DNA of 64,000 bases, taken from NCBI GenBank assembly GCA_002359735.1, contig DENS01000006.1, positions 24,243 to 88,242 on the forward strand. Direction: 5' to 3'. Positions 44,245 to 52,424 of this stretch are shown piece by piece. Position numbers and translations under genes: made by a program. The stretch is from Micavibrio sp. UBA2638 (GTDB lineage: Bacteria > Pseudomonadota > Alphaproteobacteria > Micavibrionales > Micavibrionaceae). Below the pieces are notes generated by a model, which was not told the DNA's origin, did no database searches, and saw only the letters and a program-made list of their open reading frames with translations. Each line of letters opens with the position of its first letter. Position 1 is the first letter of the stretch.

Positions 44245-45495
44245 ATGGCTGAAATAGTTGTCCCGACCCTTGGTGAATCTGTCTCTGAAGCGACTGTTGC
44301 ACAGTGGCTGAAGAAAGAGGGGGAAGCGGTCAAAGCAGATGAACCGATTGTGGAGCTGGAAACGGACAAAGTTACCCTTGAGGTGAACGCCGCCAGTGAC
44401 GGTGTTATTGCAAAAATTACCGTGGGGGAAGGCGAAACTGTTGAGGTCGGCGCCGTACTTGGTCAGCTGGAAGAAGGGGGCGTTGCCAATGATACGCCCA
44501 AGAAATCTGAGGCAAAGGCCGAGACCAAAGAAGTGAAAGATGATAAAGCCGATGCGCCAAAGAAAGACAGCGCGCCTGCCGCCCAATCATCAGGTGGTGC
44601 AAATGCGCCAATGTCCCCGGCAGTACGCAAAATGATCGGTGATCATAATCTGGATGCGTCGGCTATATCCGGTTCCGGTAAAGATGGCCGTATTACCAAA
44701 GAAGATGTACAAAAACATATTGCGTCAAATGAAAGTGCGCCAACACCATCAACCTCAGCGGTTGCCCACGGTACGGCACCAAAAGATCAAGGCGCACGCG
44801 AAGAACGCGTTCGTATGACCAAATTACGCAAGGTTATTTCCTCCCGTTTAAAAGAAGCGCAAAATACCGCCGCAATCCTGACAACCTTTAATGAGGTTGA
44901 TATGCAGCCTGTCATGGATTTGCGTAAACAATATCAGGACCAGTTTGTGAAAAAACATGGTATCAAGCTGGGCTTCATGTCCTTCTTCGTGAAGGCGGCC
45001 ATTAATGCCTTGAAAGAATTTCCGGCCGTGAATGCTGAAATTCAGGGTGATGAAATCGTATATAAAAATTATTATGATATTGGCGTTGCCGTATCAACAC
45101 CACAAGGTCTGATTGTTCCTGTTATTCGTGATGCGGATACGTTATCCATGGCCGAGATCGAAGCTAAAATTGTCGATCTTGGGACGCGCGCGCGCGAAGG
45201 GAAACTGACCATGGATGAAATGCAGGGCGGAACCTTTACAATCACGAATGGGGGCATTTTTGGTTCTATGCTCTCCACTCCCATTTTGAATACGCCGCAA
45301 TCTGGTATTTTGGGTATGCACAATATCACGCAGCGCCCGGTTGTTATGAAAGATGGATCTATTCAGGCTCGTCCAATGATGTATCTGGCGATGTCGTATG
45401 ACCACCGTATTATTGATGGCCGCGAGGCCGTAAGTTCGCTGGTGCGCATCAAGGAAGCTATTGAGGACCCTCAGCGTTTGATACTGGATGTATAA
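44245..45495 (+). CDS. sucB: 2-oxoglutarate dehydrogenase E2 component (dihydrolipoamide succinyltransferase)
   Basis: Core subunit of the complex, moving succinyl groups to CoA. The 416-residue product has one lipoyl domain (Lys about 42 in ELETDKVTLEV), an Ala/Pro/Lys linker, an E1/E3-binding domain at about 116-155 (MSPAVRKMIGDHNLDASAIS) and a catalytic domain ending with MSYDHRIIDGREAV (His about 387, Asp about 391). A terminator follows. Confidence 0.97.
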   Translation: MAEIVVPTLGESVSEATVAQWLKKEGEAVKADEPIVELETDKVTLEVNAASDGVIAKITVGEGETVEVGAVLGQLEEGGVANDTPKKSEAKAETKEVKDDKADAPKKDSAPAAQSSGGANAPMSPAVRKMIGDHNLDASAISGSGKDGRITKEDVQKHIASNESAPTPSTSAVAHGTAPKDQGAREERVRMTKLRKVISSRLKEAQNTAAILTTFNEVDMQPVMDLRKQYQDQFVKKHGIKLGFMSFFVKAAINALKEFPAVNAEIQGDEIVYKNYYDIGVAVSTPQGLIVPVIRDADTLSMAEIEAKIVDLGTRAREGKLTMDEMQGGTFTITNGGIFGSMLSTPILNTPQSGILGMHNITQRPVVMKDGSIQARPMMYLAMSYDHRIIDGREAVSSLVRIKEAIEDPQRLILDV

Positions 45496-45521
45496 TTTTT
45501 TTTGAAACACATGATTAAAGT

Positions 45522-45549
45522 TAAGGCCGCTTGTATGCGGCCTTTTTTA
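45522..45549 (+). terminator. Rho-independent terminator after sucB
   Basis: Stem AAGGCCGC / GCGGCCTT with loop TTGTAT and a run of six T, 27 bases after the stop. It separates sucB from the downstream lpdA. Confidence 0.92.
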
Positions 45550-45576
45550 TGGTTGCCGGGCGATGTGCACGGAATT

Positions 45577-46446
45577 TTAATATGGATCACGTTTAGCCAG
45601 TTCGTGCATAAAGGCTGCGGCCTCGGTGTATATGCTGCGGTCATCCGCGGCTGGCGTTTGTGCCGGGGCATTGGCGGCGTTTTTCTCCGCAGCATAGGAC
45701 AGTGTTGCGGCGTCGTGAACCATGCGCGCGTATTGCTGTTTTAGACCTTCGGTTGAAATGCCGTCATCCGGCGCCTCATCAATCATTAATTTAAGATCAT
45801 GCCCACGTGCGCGCTGTGTGAAGTAATAAGCTAGAGAGTGGTTAATCTCGCGGCGACTGGCCTCCGCCGGTATGCGAAAGATATTATCGGCATAATCCTT
45901 GCGCCAGTTCTTGTGGTATATGGTGGACACCGTTCCTGAGTTATCATCATAACGCATTAGAACCTTGTTAAGCGCGCCAAACATGGGCAAATCTTGCGGC
46001 GCCGTACTTTTTTCTTCAACGCTATGATACGGTTTTGCCGGTTTTTGACTCATGATTTGAATTCTCTGGCTTTCCCCTTTGGGTAAAAACTGGATTTTAT
46101 ATCCATCGCGCATTACACGGTCATAACTTAATCCATTAAATTCAGGTGTATTCTTGCTTTGCGCATTTAAATTTTTGCGCAGGGTCTCTAAATGCAGGTG
46201 CTCCAAACTTTTCTTGGAGTGTAAAATCCGTTTGAACATCGAGGGCTCTTCCCTGGGCGGGAGCGTGCATTCAATGGTTAGATATGTTTTGCTGTTTTTA
46301 CGGGCATTTAGAAAATCGCTTAAACCGGGGCCGTAGGTCTGTATGTTCGAAAATCCGGCCTCTTTGACGGCTCTTAAAAAATTCTGAACCTGAGCGCAGC
46401 GCTCTTCCAAGCCTTCAATGGGGCCTTGCGTGGTTTGATAGGCCAT
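45577..46446 (-). CDS. Unknown protein, member of a local paralogous pair (A)
   Basis: A 289-residue soluble protein without signal peptide. It is a paralogue of the gene at 46648-47592: both start with an IEGLE-R helix and a GFSNIQTYGPGLSDFLN / GFTNITAYGEGLSQFLN segment, and share a late block NIFRIPAEASRREINHSLAY. A DxxxG-type strand pair around 160-190 is also shared. I recognise no family and no catalytic motif. GGGGAGAT lies before the ATG. It is the last gene of a five-gene minus-strand cluster. Confidence 0.68.
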   Translation of the reverse strand: MAYQTTQGPIEGLEERCAQVQNFLRAVKEAGFSNIQTYGPGLSDFLNARKNSKTYLTIECTLPPREEPSMFKRILHSKKSLEHLHLETLRKNLNAQSKNTPEFNGLSYDRVMRDGYKIQFLPKGESQRIQIMSQKPAKPYHSVEEKSTAPQDLPMFGALNKVLMRYDDNSGTVSTIYHKNWRKDYADNIFRIPAEASRREINHSLAYYFTQRARGHDLKLMIDEAPDDGISTEGLKQQYARMVHDAATLSYAAEKNAANAPAQTPAADDRSIYTEAAAFMHELAKRDPY

Positions 46447-46572
46447 GTTTAATATCTCCCCGTTTTATTTTTATACTTATATTTTTTTTATCCCTATTAT
46501 TTCATTAAACTAGTATCCAATGAGTGTCAAACGGAAGGCTTGCGTGCGCGACCTTGACCGATGTAATGGCCA

Positions 46573-46624
46573 CGGCGGAAACGCCCGGTGGAAACGTCCG
46601 GTGAAAACGTCCGGTGAAAACGGG
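46573..46624. repeat. Four tandem 13-bp repeats
   Basis: Units CGGCGGAAACGCC, CGGTGGAAACGTC, CGGTGAAAACGTC and CGGTGAAAACGGG follow without gaps, in the 201-base gap between the two paralogous genes. There are no spacers, so this is a minisatellite and not a CRISPR. Confidence 0.88.
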
Positions 46625-46647
46625 GGGCTAACTAAGGGGCGCTGCGC

Positions 46648-47592
46648 CTATAGATCAAGCCCGCAAATATCCAGCATGAACTCGGCGGCCTGATCGAATA
46701 TCTCGGGTTCAATTTTTTTCTTGTCTTCAGCGGAAGAAAAATCTTGATAACGCAGGGCATATGTATGGATCGCGGCATCATGAATGGAGCGAATATACTG
46801 TGATGTTTCACTGTTTGTTTGCGCATCAATTTCCAGACTTAACGGGCGTCCCTCGGACCGTTCTGTGAAGTAGTAAGCCAATGAGTGGTTGATTTCTTCT
46901 AAATCGGCCTCTGCCGGTATGCGAAATGTAGAGGATTGATTGTCAGCCAGCCAGTTTTTATGGGCGGTTGTCACCAAGCGGTCCTGTTGCGCATCATAAC
47001 AGATGGCAATTTTGTTGATGGTTCCAAATTCTCTGGATAATGCATCCTTTACACTAAGGCGCTCCGCCGGGGCGTCGCCCTGCCGGTCATGGGCCAGGAT
47101 CTGGATTCTTTGGTTGCGTTTGCCATTGGCCACCATGCGTATTTCTTCGGGGGCGTCATCATGACGGCTTGCATCCCGGATGTTGCGTAATGCTGATGCC
47201 GGATTTTTCTCAATGGCGTGACGCGCATTTTTTAAATAGACGTTGTGTTTTTGGGTCTGTGTTCTGAATATATTGCCCAATGAAGCCGGTTTTAAATGAT
47301 CGGGGTAATCGCATTCTATTGTGACATCGGCCATATCGGTCGGGCGAACCCAGCCCTGATCTGCCGGTATGGGTTTTTCTTCTAATGAATTGTTGAGCAT
47401 GCTGATGATACGCTGGCGAAAGCGTTGGTCAAAGCTGGGGTTGTGATTGTTCAGAAATTGGCTAAGCCCTTCACCGTAGGCGGTGATGTTCGTGAATCCG
47501 CTGTCTTTGAGGGTGTCGAATATCTTTCTAACGTGCAGGTATCGTTTTTCAAGCCCTTCGATAGAACTGGTGGTCGTGATATATGATGACAT
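46648..47592 (-). CDS. Unknown protein, member of a local paralogous pair (B)
   Basis: A 314-residue paralogue of the 45577-46446 product. It shares the IEGLEKRYLHV start, the TAYGEGLSQFLN segment, and SSTFRIPAEADLEEINHSLAY followed by YFTERSEGRPLSLEID. It has an insertion at about 60-100 compared with its sister. AGAGGTTC upstream supports the ATG ending at 47592 over the longer frame to 47655. Function unknown. Confidence 0.68.
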   Translation of the reverse strand: MSSYITTTSSIEGLEKRYLHVRKIFDTLKDSGFTNITAYGEGLSQFLNNHNPSFDQRFRQRIISMLNNSLEEKPIPADQGWVRPTDMADVTIECDYPDHLKPASLGNIFRTQTQKHNVYLKNARHAIEKNPASALRNIRDASRHDDAPEEIRMVANGKRNQRIQILAHDRQGDAPAERLSVKDALSREFGTINKIAICYDAQQDRLVTTAHKNWLADNQSSTFRIPAEADLEEINHSLAYYFTERSEGRPLSLEIDAQTNSETSQYIRSIHDAAIHTYALRYQDFSSAEDKKKIEPEIFDQAAEFMLDICGLDL

Positions 47593-47695
47593 GGAAGAAC
47601 CTCTATTTTCGTAATCGGTATGATTTTTTGTATAGAGGTGGGTGTTATATGTCAATATGATTTAAGTGGCAGAGGCGGCCCTTACGGCCTGGTGT

Positions 47696-48349
47696 TTAGT
47701 GTTCGGCTGAACCAAACTCTTTATCGGCCTCGGTCAGGTTTTTCCAGTCTTCATGATTAAGGTGCGGTTTTTCACGGCAAAAACGATCATAGATATCTAT
47801 GTATTTTTGGTCTGGAATAATCTCGACATGGATATTTTGCTCTTTAAGCCAGTCTTCTGATGCCTTGTTGGCGCCGTGTAAATCATACCCGATATAGACG
47901 GAGGCAAAGCCCAGACGGTTGATCGTTGGTCTGCACATATCATAACAGGGGGTAAGGGTTGTATAGATATCGGTATTGCTGAAATGTATACGTCCGGCGT
48001 CTTTAATCGCGGCGGTTTCCCCATGAACTGTGGGGTCATTGTCTTGCACAAGTCTGTTATGCCCCTTGCCAAGAATGCGCCCTGTATCGCGGCAAACGAT
48101 GACCGCGCCAATGGGGCACCCGCCTTCATTGTAGCTTTTTTCTGCCATGAAGGTTGCGACGCGCATATAATCCTGTTTATCCAGTTTTTTCCAAAAGGCG
48201 TCATCTATTAATGTGGGTAAAAGATGGGTCGGCATGAATGTGATTGTTTTTAAAAGGACATCATTAACATCCTGATCAGCCGTAATGCGTTTATGTGTGA
48301 TGAGATAGAATGCGTCGGTGATTTTTGCGCAGATATTTTGAAACGCCAT
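47696..48349 (-). CDS. Zinc-dependent nucleobase/nucleoside deaminase
   Basis: A 217-residue member of the cytidine/cytosine deaminase fold. The zinc site is intact: TVHGETAAI (His about 109, catalytic Glu about 111) and TLTPCYDMC (Cys about 135 and 138). Upstream of it are EGGCPIGAVIV and ILGKGHNRLVQ, as in cytosine or guanine deaminases; YTTLTPCYDMC recalls yeast-type cytosine deaminase, but the substrate cannot be fixed. About 65 residues precede the domain and 45 follow it, both unassigned. It lies in the cluster with a second deaminase. Confidence 0.82.
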   Translation of the reverse strand: MAFQNICAKITDAFYLITHKRITADQDVNDVLLKTITFMPTHLLPTLIDDAFWKKLDKQDYMRVATFMAEKSYNEGGCPIGAVIVCRDTGRILGKGHNRLVQDNDPTVHGETAAIKDAGRIHFSNTDIYTTLTPCYDMCRPTINRLGFASVYIGYDLHGANKASEDWLKEQNIHVEIIPDQKYIDIYDRFCREKPHLNHEDWKNLTEADKEFGSAEH

Positions 48350-48414
48350 GGATGAACTTCTCTTTCAGGGAGTATTGCGAAATGTTCATAAACCGAAATG
48401 ATGGCCCTGTCAAT

Positions 48415-48744
48415 TTAGGACAGTTTGATGTGCAGCATTACTTTGTTATCTTTATGCATAATTTCTTTTGTTCCTGCGCGCGGAACGGGAATATTGTTGC
48501 CCTGACAGAAAAACACCATGGCATTGGCAAAAAAGGCCAGTGTGAATTTTATGGTTTCGGTGGAGCCATCGGTTTTTTTTAAAAGAATAGTGACGGTGGA
48601 ATCGGGGGTGTTTGCTTCGCCAAAGCTCAGGTTTTGAATTTCCCCTTCTGCCGGTATTTCCATTTTTTCTGTGATGGAGCGAATCCGCAGCGCCGTATAG
48701 ACTTCTTCGTAGTCAAAAACAATAACCCTGTCTTCTGTCGGCAT
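48415..48744 (-). CDS. Small hypothetical protein between two deaminase genes
   Basis: A 109-residue soluble protein, predicted mostly beta: it opens with RVIVFDYEEVYTALRI, has TVTILLKKTDGSTETIKFTL in the middle and ends with KVMLHIKLS. No known motif. Its position between two deaminase genes on the same strand suggests a shared role, without direct support. Confidence 0.55.
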   Translation of the reverse strand: MPTEDRVIVFDYEEVYTALRIRSITEKMEIPAEGEIQNLSFGEANTPDSTVTILLKKTDGSTETIKFTLAFFANAMVFFCQGNNIPVPRAGTKEIMHKDNKVMLHIKLS

Positions 48745-48788
48745 ATTTTCCCCTCCCGATCGTATTGAGTCCCTATACTAGTTTAGGG

Positions 48789-49739
48789 CTATATATTTAA
48801 GAAATTCAAAATATGATGATTTTGTAGTTGTTTCATGGCTTGCGGGCCGTATTCATCCCGTGGGGGCTGGTTCTGACCAATATACAGGGTTTGGTAACCG
48901 GCCCCGATCAGATTAATCTGTTCTCGGGCTGTTGGGATGCGGCTTGAATAAATAAAGCGCGGGTCTAACTGAAGGCCATAATATTTTCCGGCCATCAAAA
49001 GGCGGTTGAGAGGCTGGAGTATAAAGCTGTATTTTCCTTCCTTGGATAAATCGTCCTGATGGGTGTAACCAACGGTCGGGTGGCTGGGGGTTCTGAATAC
49101 AATATGATCCCCGCCGGGATGTTCGGCCAGCGCCAATGCAAATGGTGTTTGTTGAAAATGATTGGCTGAGGCGAGGATGTGCTTTTTGAAAAGTGACATG
49201 GTGTTTTGTGATTTTACAGGTATTAATTCGGCAGGGCTTTCCAGGGGAGGAACGTAGTTTGTATCAATGTTCAGAACATTTTCCAGCCGTTTTTCCTTGC
49301 GGTATAGCTTGTACACCGGAATACCGGCCGCCGCAAAAATGCGCATCGACATGGCGGCAAAGACATCGCCGCGCCGCTGGGCAAAATCTTTTTCAAATCC
49401 TTTATGGTCAATGTACAAAGCCTTTATACCGGCTTCGGCGACATTTTTGGCGCAGTTAGGGCAGGGCGGATCGGTGATGAAAAGCAGGGCGTCTTTAGTA
49501 CAGGGGGCATGCAGGATGCAGGCTGTTTCTGCATGGACGGTGCCGCTTGAATTTCCAATTTTAACATCACGCCCGATATTGGTCTCAATGGGGCCTGGCC
49601 AATAATTTGTTTTTGTAATTGCGAAATCGCGGCCATCATATTCCGTGCCGCAGAGTGTCGCGGCAATCTTATTGGTGGGATGCGGGCTGGAGTGTACAAG
49701 ATCAACGGCGCGTTGCATCATGTGATACGGGCAAGTCAC
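48789..49739 (-). CDS. dCMP/cytidine-deaminase-like protein with degenerate second domain
   Basis: A 316-residue protein. The first 150 residues form a zinc deaminase domain: TVHAETACIL (His about 69, Glu about 71) and DPPCPNCAKNVAEAGIKALYID (Cys about 93 and 96, inner part quoted), as in dCMP and riboflavin-type deaminases. The last 150 residues look like a second copy that has lost its zinc ligands: a helix SLFKKHILASANHF, then SRIPTAREQINLIGAGYQTLYIG in the place of the PCxxC helix. That second reading is an inference. It is the first gene of the minus-strand cluster. Confidence 0.75.
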   Translation of the reverse strand: MTCPYHMMQRAVDLVHSSPHPTNKIAATLCGTEYDGRDFAITKTNYWPGPIETNIGRDVKIGNSSGTVHAETACILHAPCTKDALLFITDPPCPNCAKNVAEAGIKALYIDHKGFEKDFAQRRGDVFAAMSMRIFAAAGIPVYKLYRKEKRLENVLNIDTNYVPPLESPAELIPVKSQNTMSLFKKHILASANHFQQTPFALALAEHPGGDHIVFRTPSHPTVGYTHQDDLSKEGKYSFILQPLNRLLMAGKYYGLQLDPRFIYSSRIPTAREQINLIGAGYQTLYIGQNQPPRDEYGPQAMKQLQNHHILNFLNI

Positions 49740-49993
49740 AATCTATAGCCTAAACTTTTTATAATTCATAGAGTTGTATTTATAATTTTGTTTTTTTATA
49801 TATTCGACTGAGAGAACGTTCATTGAATATGGTAGAGCAAAGCAAGGCACAGTGGAACGGTTTTCTATGCCTTACATGTTGATTTATCAGGAATAACTAA
49901 AATAAATTTGCATTATGAATAATAATTGTTTATAAAGCCATTTATTATGACTATTGCGAATGCCACGGATAACGGAGTATAAAATAAAATAAA
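49740..49993. other. AT-rich divergent intergenic region
   Basis: Separates the minus-strand deaminase cluster from the plus-strand 778-residue gene and should hold both promoters. I see no gene or clear motif. Confidence 0.5.
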
Positions 49994-52330
49994 ATGAAAA
50001 AATTATATAATCTTATCGGGCAACCAGGGGTGTCCGGCGCTATTGTAAAGCCATACAAACCTTTCATTGAATTGAAAGATGTTTTTACCGCCGCGGTTAA
50101 AGGAAGAAAAACAAACCCCTATGAAAAGAACAGAATACAAGGCTGGGACGGGCAGGAAAAAGCCTGGCCCGAAAAAGCCGGTTTCGTTCTGGCATCAATG
50201 AGTACCACCAAATTAAAAGAGGGGCGCCGTCCATTGGCGTTTTTTGATGTTACTTTAAAGACAGCGAACGCCTTTTTTGGGGATACGGTTCCGGATTCAG
50301 AAGAACCGGAAGTCAATGGTTTCCAAATTTCACATGGTAAAATTGGCATGAGTGTTCTGGATGTGTGGGATGAATTATCCGAGTCCGAGAAAGAAAACTC
50401 ATTACAAATTATGGGCACCAACAGCCCAAAAGATATTGCCGTTATTGCCGAAGACCGCAATGTTGATATTGATCCTATTATCCGCGAACACCCAATTTTT
50501 GACGATATCCGTAATTCACAAGATATTCTGGTGGCCGAAGCCTTTGATAAAAATCATGCTTTTCCCGGTAAACGGATGAAAGAGGTCATGAAAGCCAGTG
50601 GTGGTGCCGTTAGTTTCTTGCGCCGCGTTGAAATTGCAAAAGAAGACCTGCGCAAGGCCGGCAAGACAGTTTCCGATCAGGTAACGCTGGGGGTTTCTGT
50701 TGTGATTAAACCGTTGGTGGCCGATACAAATCTGCCATTGCCCCCTGAAGGGATTATTTCATATGCGCAGGAAGAGGGCGCCGTGTTCCGAGCGGTTACC
50801 GAGCGCGACATTGCAGATGAAAAAGCCGGTGTGGATTTTGACGTTGATCACTTCGAAATTCCATATCACATGGTTCTGCAAGGCATTGATAAAACGATTG
50901 CCGAATTGCGCGAAGATGAAGACAATGAATATTTCCAAACAGGGTGCGCGCTTGCCGTCGCCAGCAGTACGGCAATGCGGGCCATGGGCGCGAAAAAACT
51001 GAACAAGCCAAAATCCTATCACCTTATTGATTTGCCGGAGGCCAAGTTGGCCGATATCAGCCAGATCGGAGAGATGGAGCCAAAGCCATACCTTAAATCC
51101 AAGAAACTGGCCGGTTATAAGCGTGGCAATGCTTTCGGTAAAATTCATACCTTGGCTGATGTTGAGCGGTTTGCCTATGCGGCCGAAGGATATGTTATCG
51201 GTGATAAGCCTGACCCGCGTGATTTCAAAGACCCGCTTGATCGTTTGACGGTTAAACTTGAACGCGCCTTAATGCATGACTCCTTGACGGCGTTGATGCC
51301 ACATGGCGGGTTTATTGCGACGGGGCGTCCATTAATTGTTCATCAGCGTGCCGCCCGTGAAGAATTCTCTCACTTTGGTAATTTCCACAACACCGGGGCC
51401 GTTGCCCATCAGCACGGTGACCTGGTCACGCTGTATCATAGCGATAACAGCCTGGAAGATGTTCTGGCCGCCGGGCGTTGGGATCCGCAGACATACAAGA
51501 AAAACCCTGCGAAGGCGCCCGACTTTAAAATGCTAACGCAGCAGGAATTGTGCGATATTCTTGGCGTTAAGGATATTGATGCGGAGCTGGGCTTCCGCTG
51601 GGCTGGTCTGGGTACGGCCAGTGCAAAAATCCCCAAAGGTCTGGATGATACAGAACGTGTTGCCTATCTTGCGGCCCGTGCGGGTATGACCTGCTTCTCG
51701 GGTGGTGGTACACGTGAAGGCATGGAGCGTTTCTTTGCCGGGTCCATGCAGGCTTATGGTGAAGGTTTTGACCGCTTTACGAAAGTGGGTATCCGCGTGC
51801 CGGTTGTGTCACGCGCCGAAGGCAGTGATACACCTTATTTCATGCAGAAGAACCTTGCCCCTAGCCATGGTGAGTTCGGTGATAAATATTACCGCATTCT
51901 GGATGACCGCATTCATATGCTTGAACTGGCCCATATGGCGGAAAGACAGCATGCTGTTTATGTCCTGGCACAGGAATCCAGTTATTTCATGGGCGGTATC
52001 GGTACCAGCTATGAATTCCATGCCGATGCGCTGAGTAATGCGTATATTGAGCGTGGCCGCGAGGGCATGTTCTTGAATAATGATAAGCGGCCGATGTTTG
52101 TCATGAATTCTCAAATTTCTGATGGTGGCAAGACATACGGATATTTTGATCGTTACATGAGCCGTTTTGACGCCGAAGAGTTGGAGATCATGAAGTGTCA
52201 GGTCTTTACCGATCCGGATAAATTGTTCGAAGCCAAAGCCAATTATGCAAGGTCTCTTGGCTATGATGTCGCGGACCCGAATAAGACGGTTGTCTTTATC
52301 CAGAATCCGACGATTTACGGTATGGATTAA
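49994..52330 (+). CDS. Large protein with C-terminal LOG-like Rossmann domain
   Basis: A 778-residue cytosolic protein I do not recognise as a whole. The last third (about 555-750) has two motifs of the LOG / lysine-decarboxylase-like family: a nucleotide-binding FSGGGTREGMERFFAGSMQA at about 568-587, and MGGIGTSYEF at about 665-674, equivalent to PGGxGTxxE. The first 550 residues have no motif I can name; they include HFGNFHNTGAVAHQHGD, with clustered His residues (about 458-474). LOG enzymes release nucleobases from nucleoside monophosphates; whether this one does is unknown. The codon style is like that of the TCA genes. It lies 94 bases before lpdA. Confidence 0.7.
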   Translation: MKKLYNLIGQPGVSGAIVKPYKPFIELKDVFTAAVKGRKTNPYEKNRIQGWDGQEKAWPEKAGFVLASMSTTKLKEGRRPLAFFDVTLKTANAFFGDTVPDSEEPEVNGFQISHGKIGMSVLDVWDELSESEKENSLQIMGTNSPKDIAVIAEDRNVDIDPIIREHPIFDDIRNSQDILVAEAFDKNHAFPGKRMKEVMKASGGAVSFLRRVEIAKEDLRKAGKTVSDQVTLGVSVVIKPLVADTNLPLPPEGIISYAQEEGAVFRAVTERDIADEKAGVDFDVDHFEIPYHMVLQGIDKTIAELREDEDNEYFQTGCALAVASSTAMRAMGAKKLNKPKSYHLIDLPEAKLADISQIGEMEPKPYLKSKKLAGYKRGNAFGKIHTLADVERFAYAAEGYVIGDKPDPRDFKDPLDRLTVKLERALMHDSLTALMPHGGFIATGRPLIVHQRAAREEFSHFGNFHNTGAVAHQHGDLVTLYHSDNSLEDVLAAGRWDPQTYKKNPAKAPDFKMLTQQELCDILGVKDIDAELGFRWAGLGTASAKIPKGLDDTERVAYLAARAGMTCFSGGGTREGMERFFAGSMQAYGEGFDRFTKVGIRVPVVSRAEGSDTPYFMQKNLAPSHGEFGDKYYRILDDRIHMLELAHMAERQHAVYVLAQESSYFMGGIGTSYEFHADALSNAYIERGREGMFLNNDKRPMFVMNSQISDGGKTYGYFDRYMSRFDAEELEIMKCQVFTDPDKLFEAKANYARSLGYDVADPNKTVVFIQNPTIYGMD

Positions 52331-52359
52331 GCCCAAATCTGATAATTCCATTCTTTACA

Positions 52360-52396
52360 AATTTGCTGAGCGGCGTATAACGGTGCTCAGCAAATT
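52360..52396. promoter_or_regulatory. Perfect 12-bp inverted repeat upstream of lpdA
   Basis: AATTTGCTGAGC (52360-52371) and GCTCAGCAAATT (52385-52396) pair perfectly around a 13-base loop. No T-run follows on the plus strand, so it may be an operator, an RNA-stabilising hairpin or an attenuator rather than a simple terminator. It lies 28 bases before the lpdA start. Confidence 0.75.
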
Positions 52397-52424
52397 ACTA
52401 ATTCCAGATCAAAGGATGTAAATC

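Noticed and set aside
46573..46624. Possible CRISPR array
   Set aside because: Units are 13 bp, directly joined, with no spacers and no cas genes in the window.
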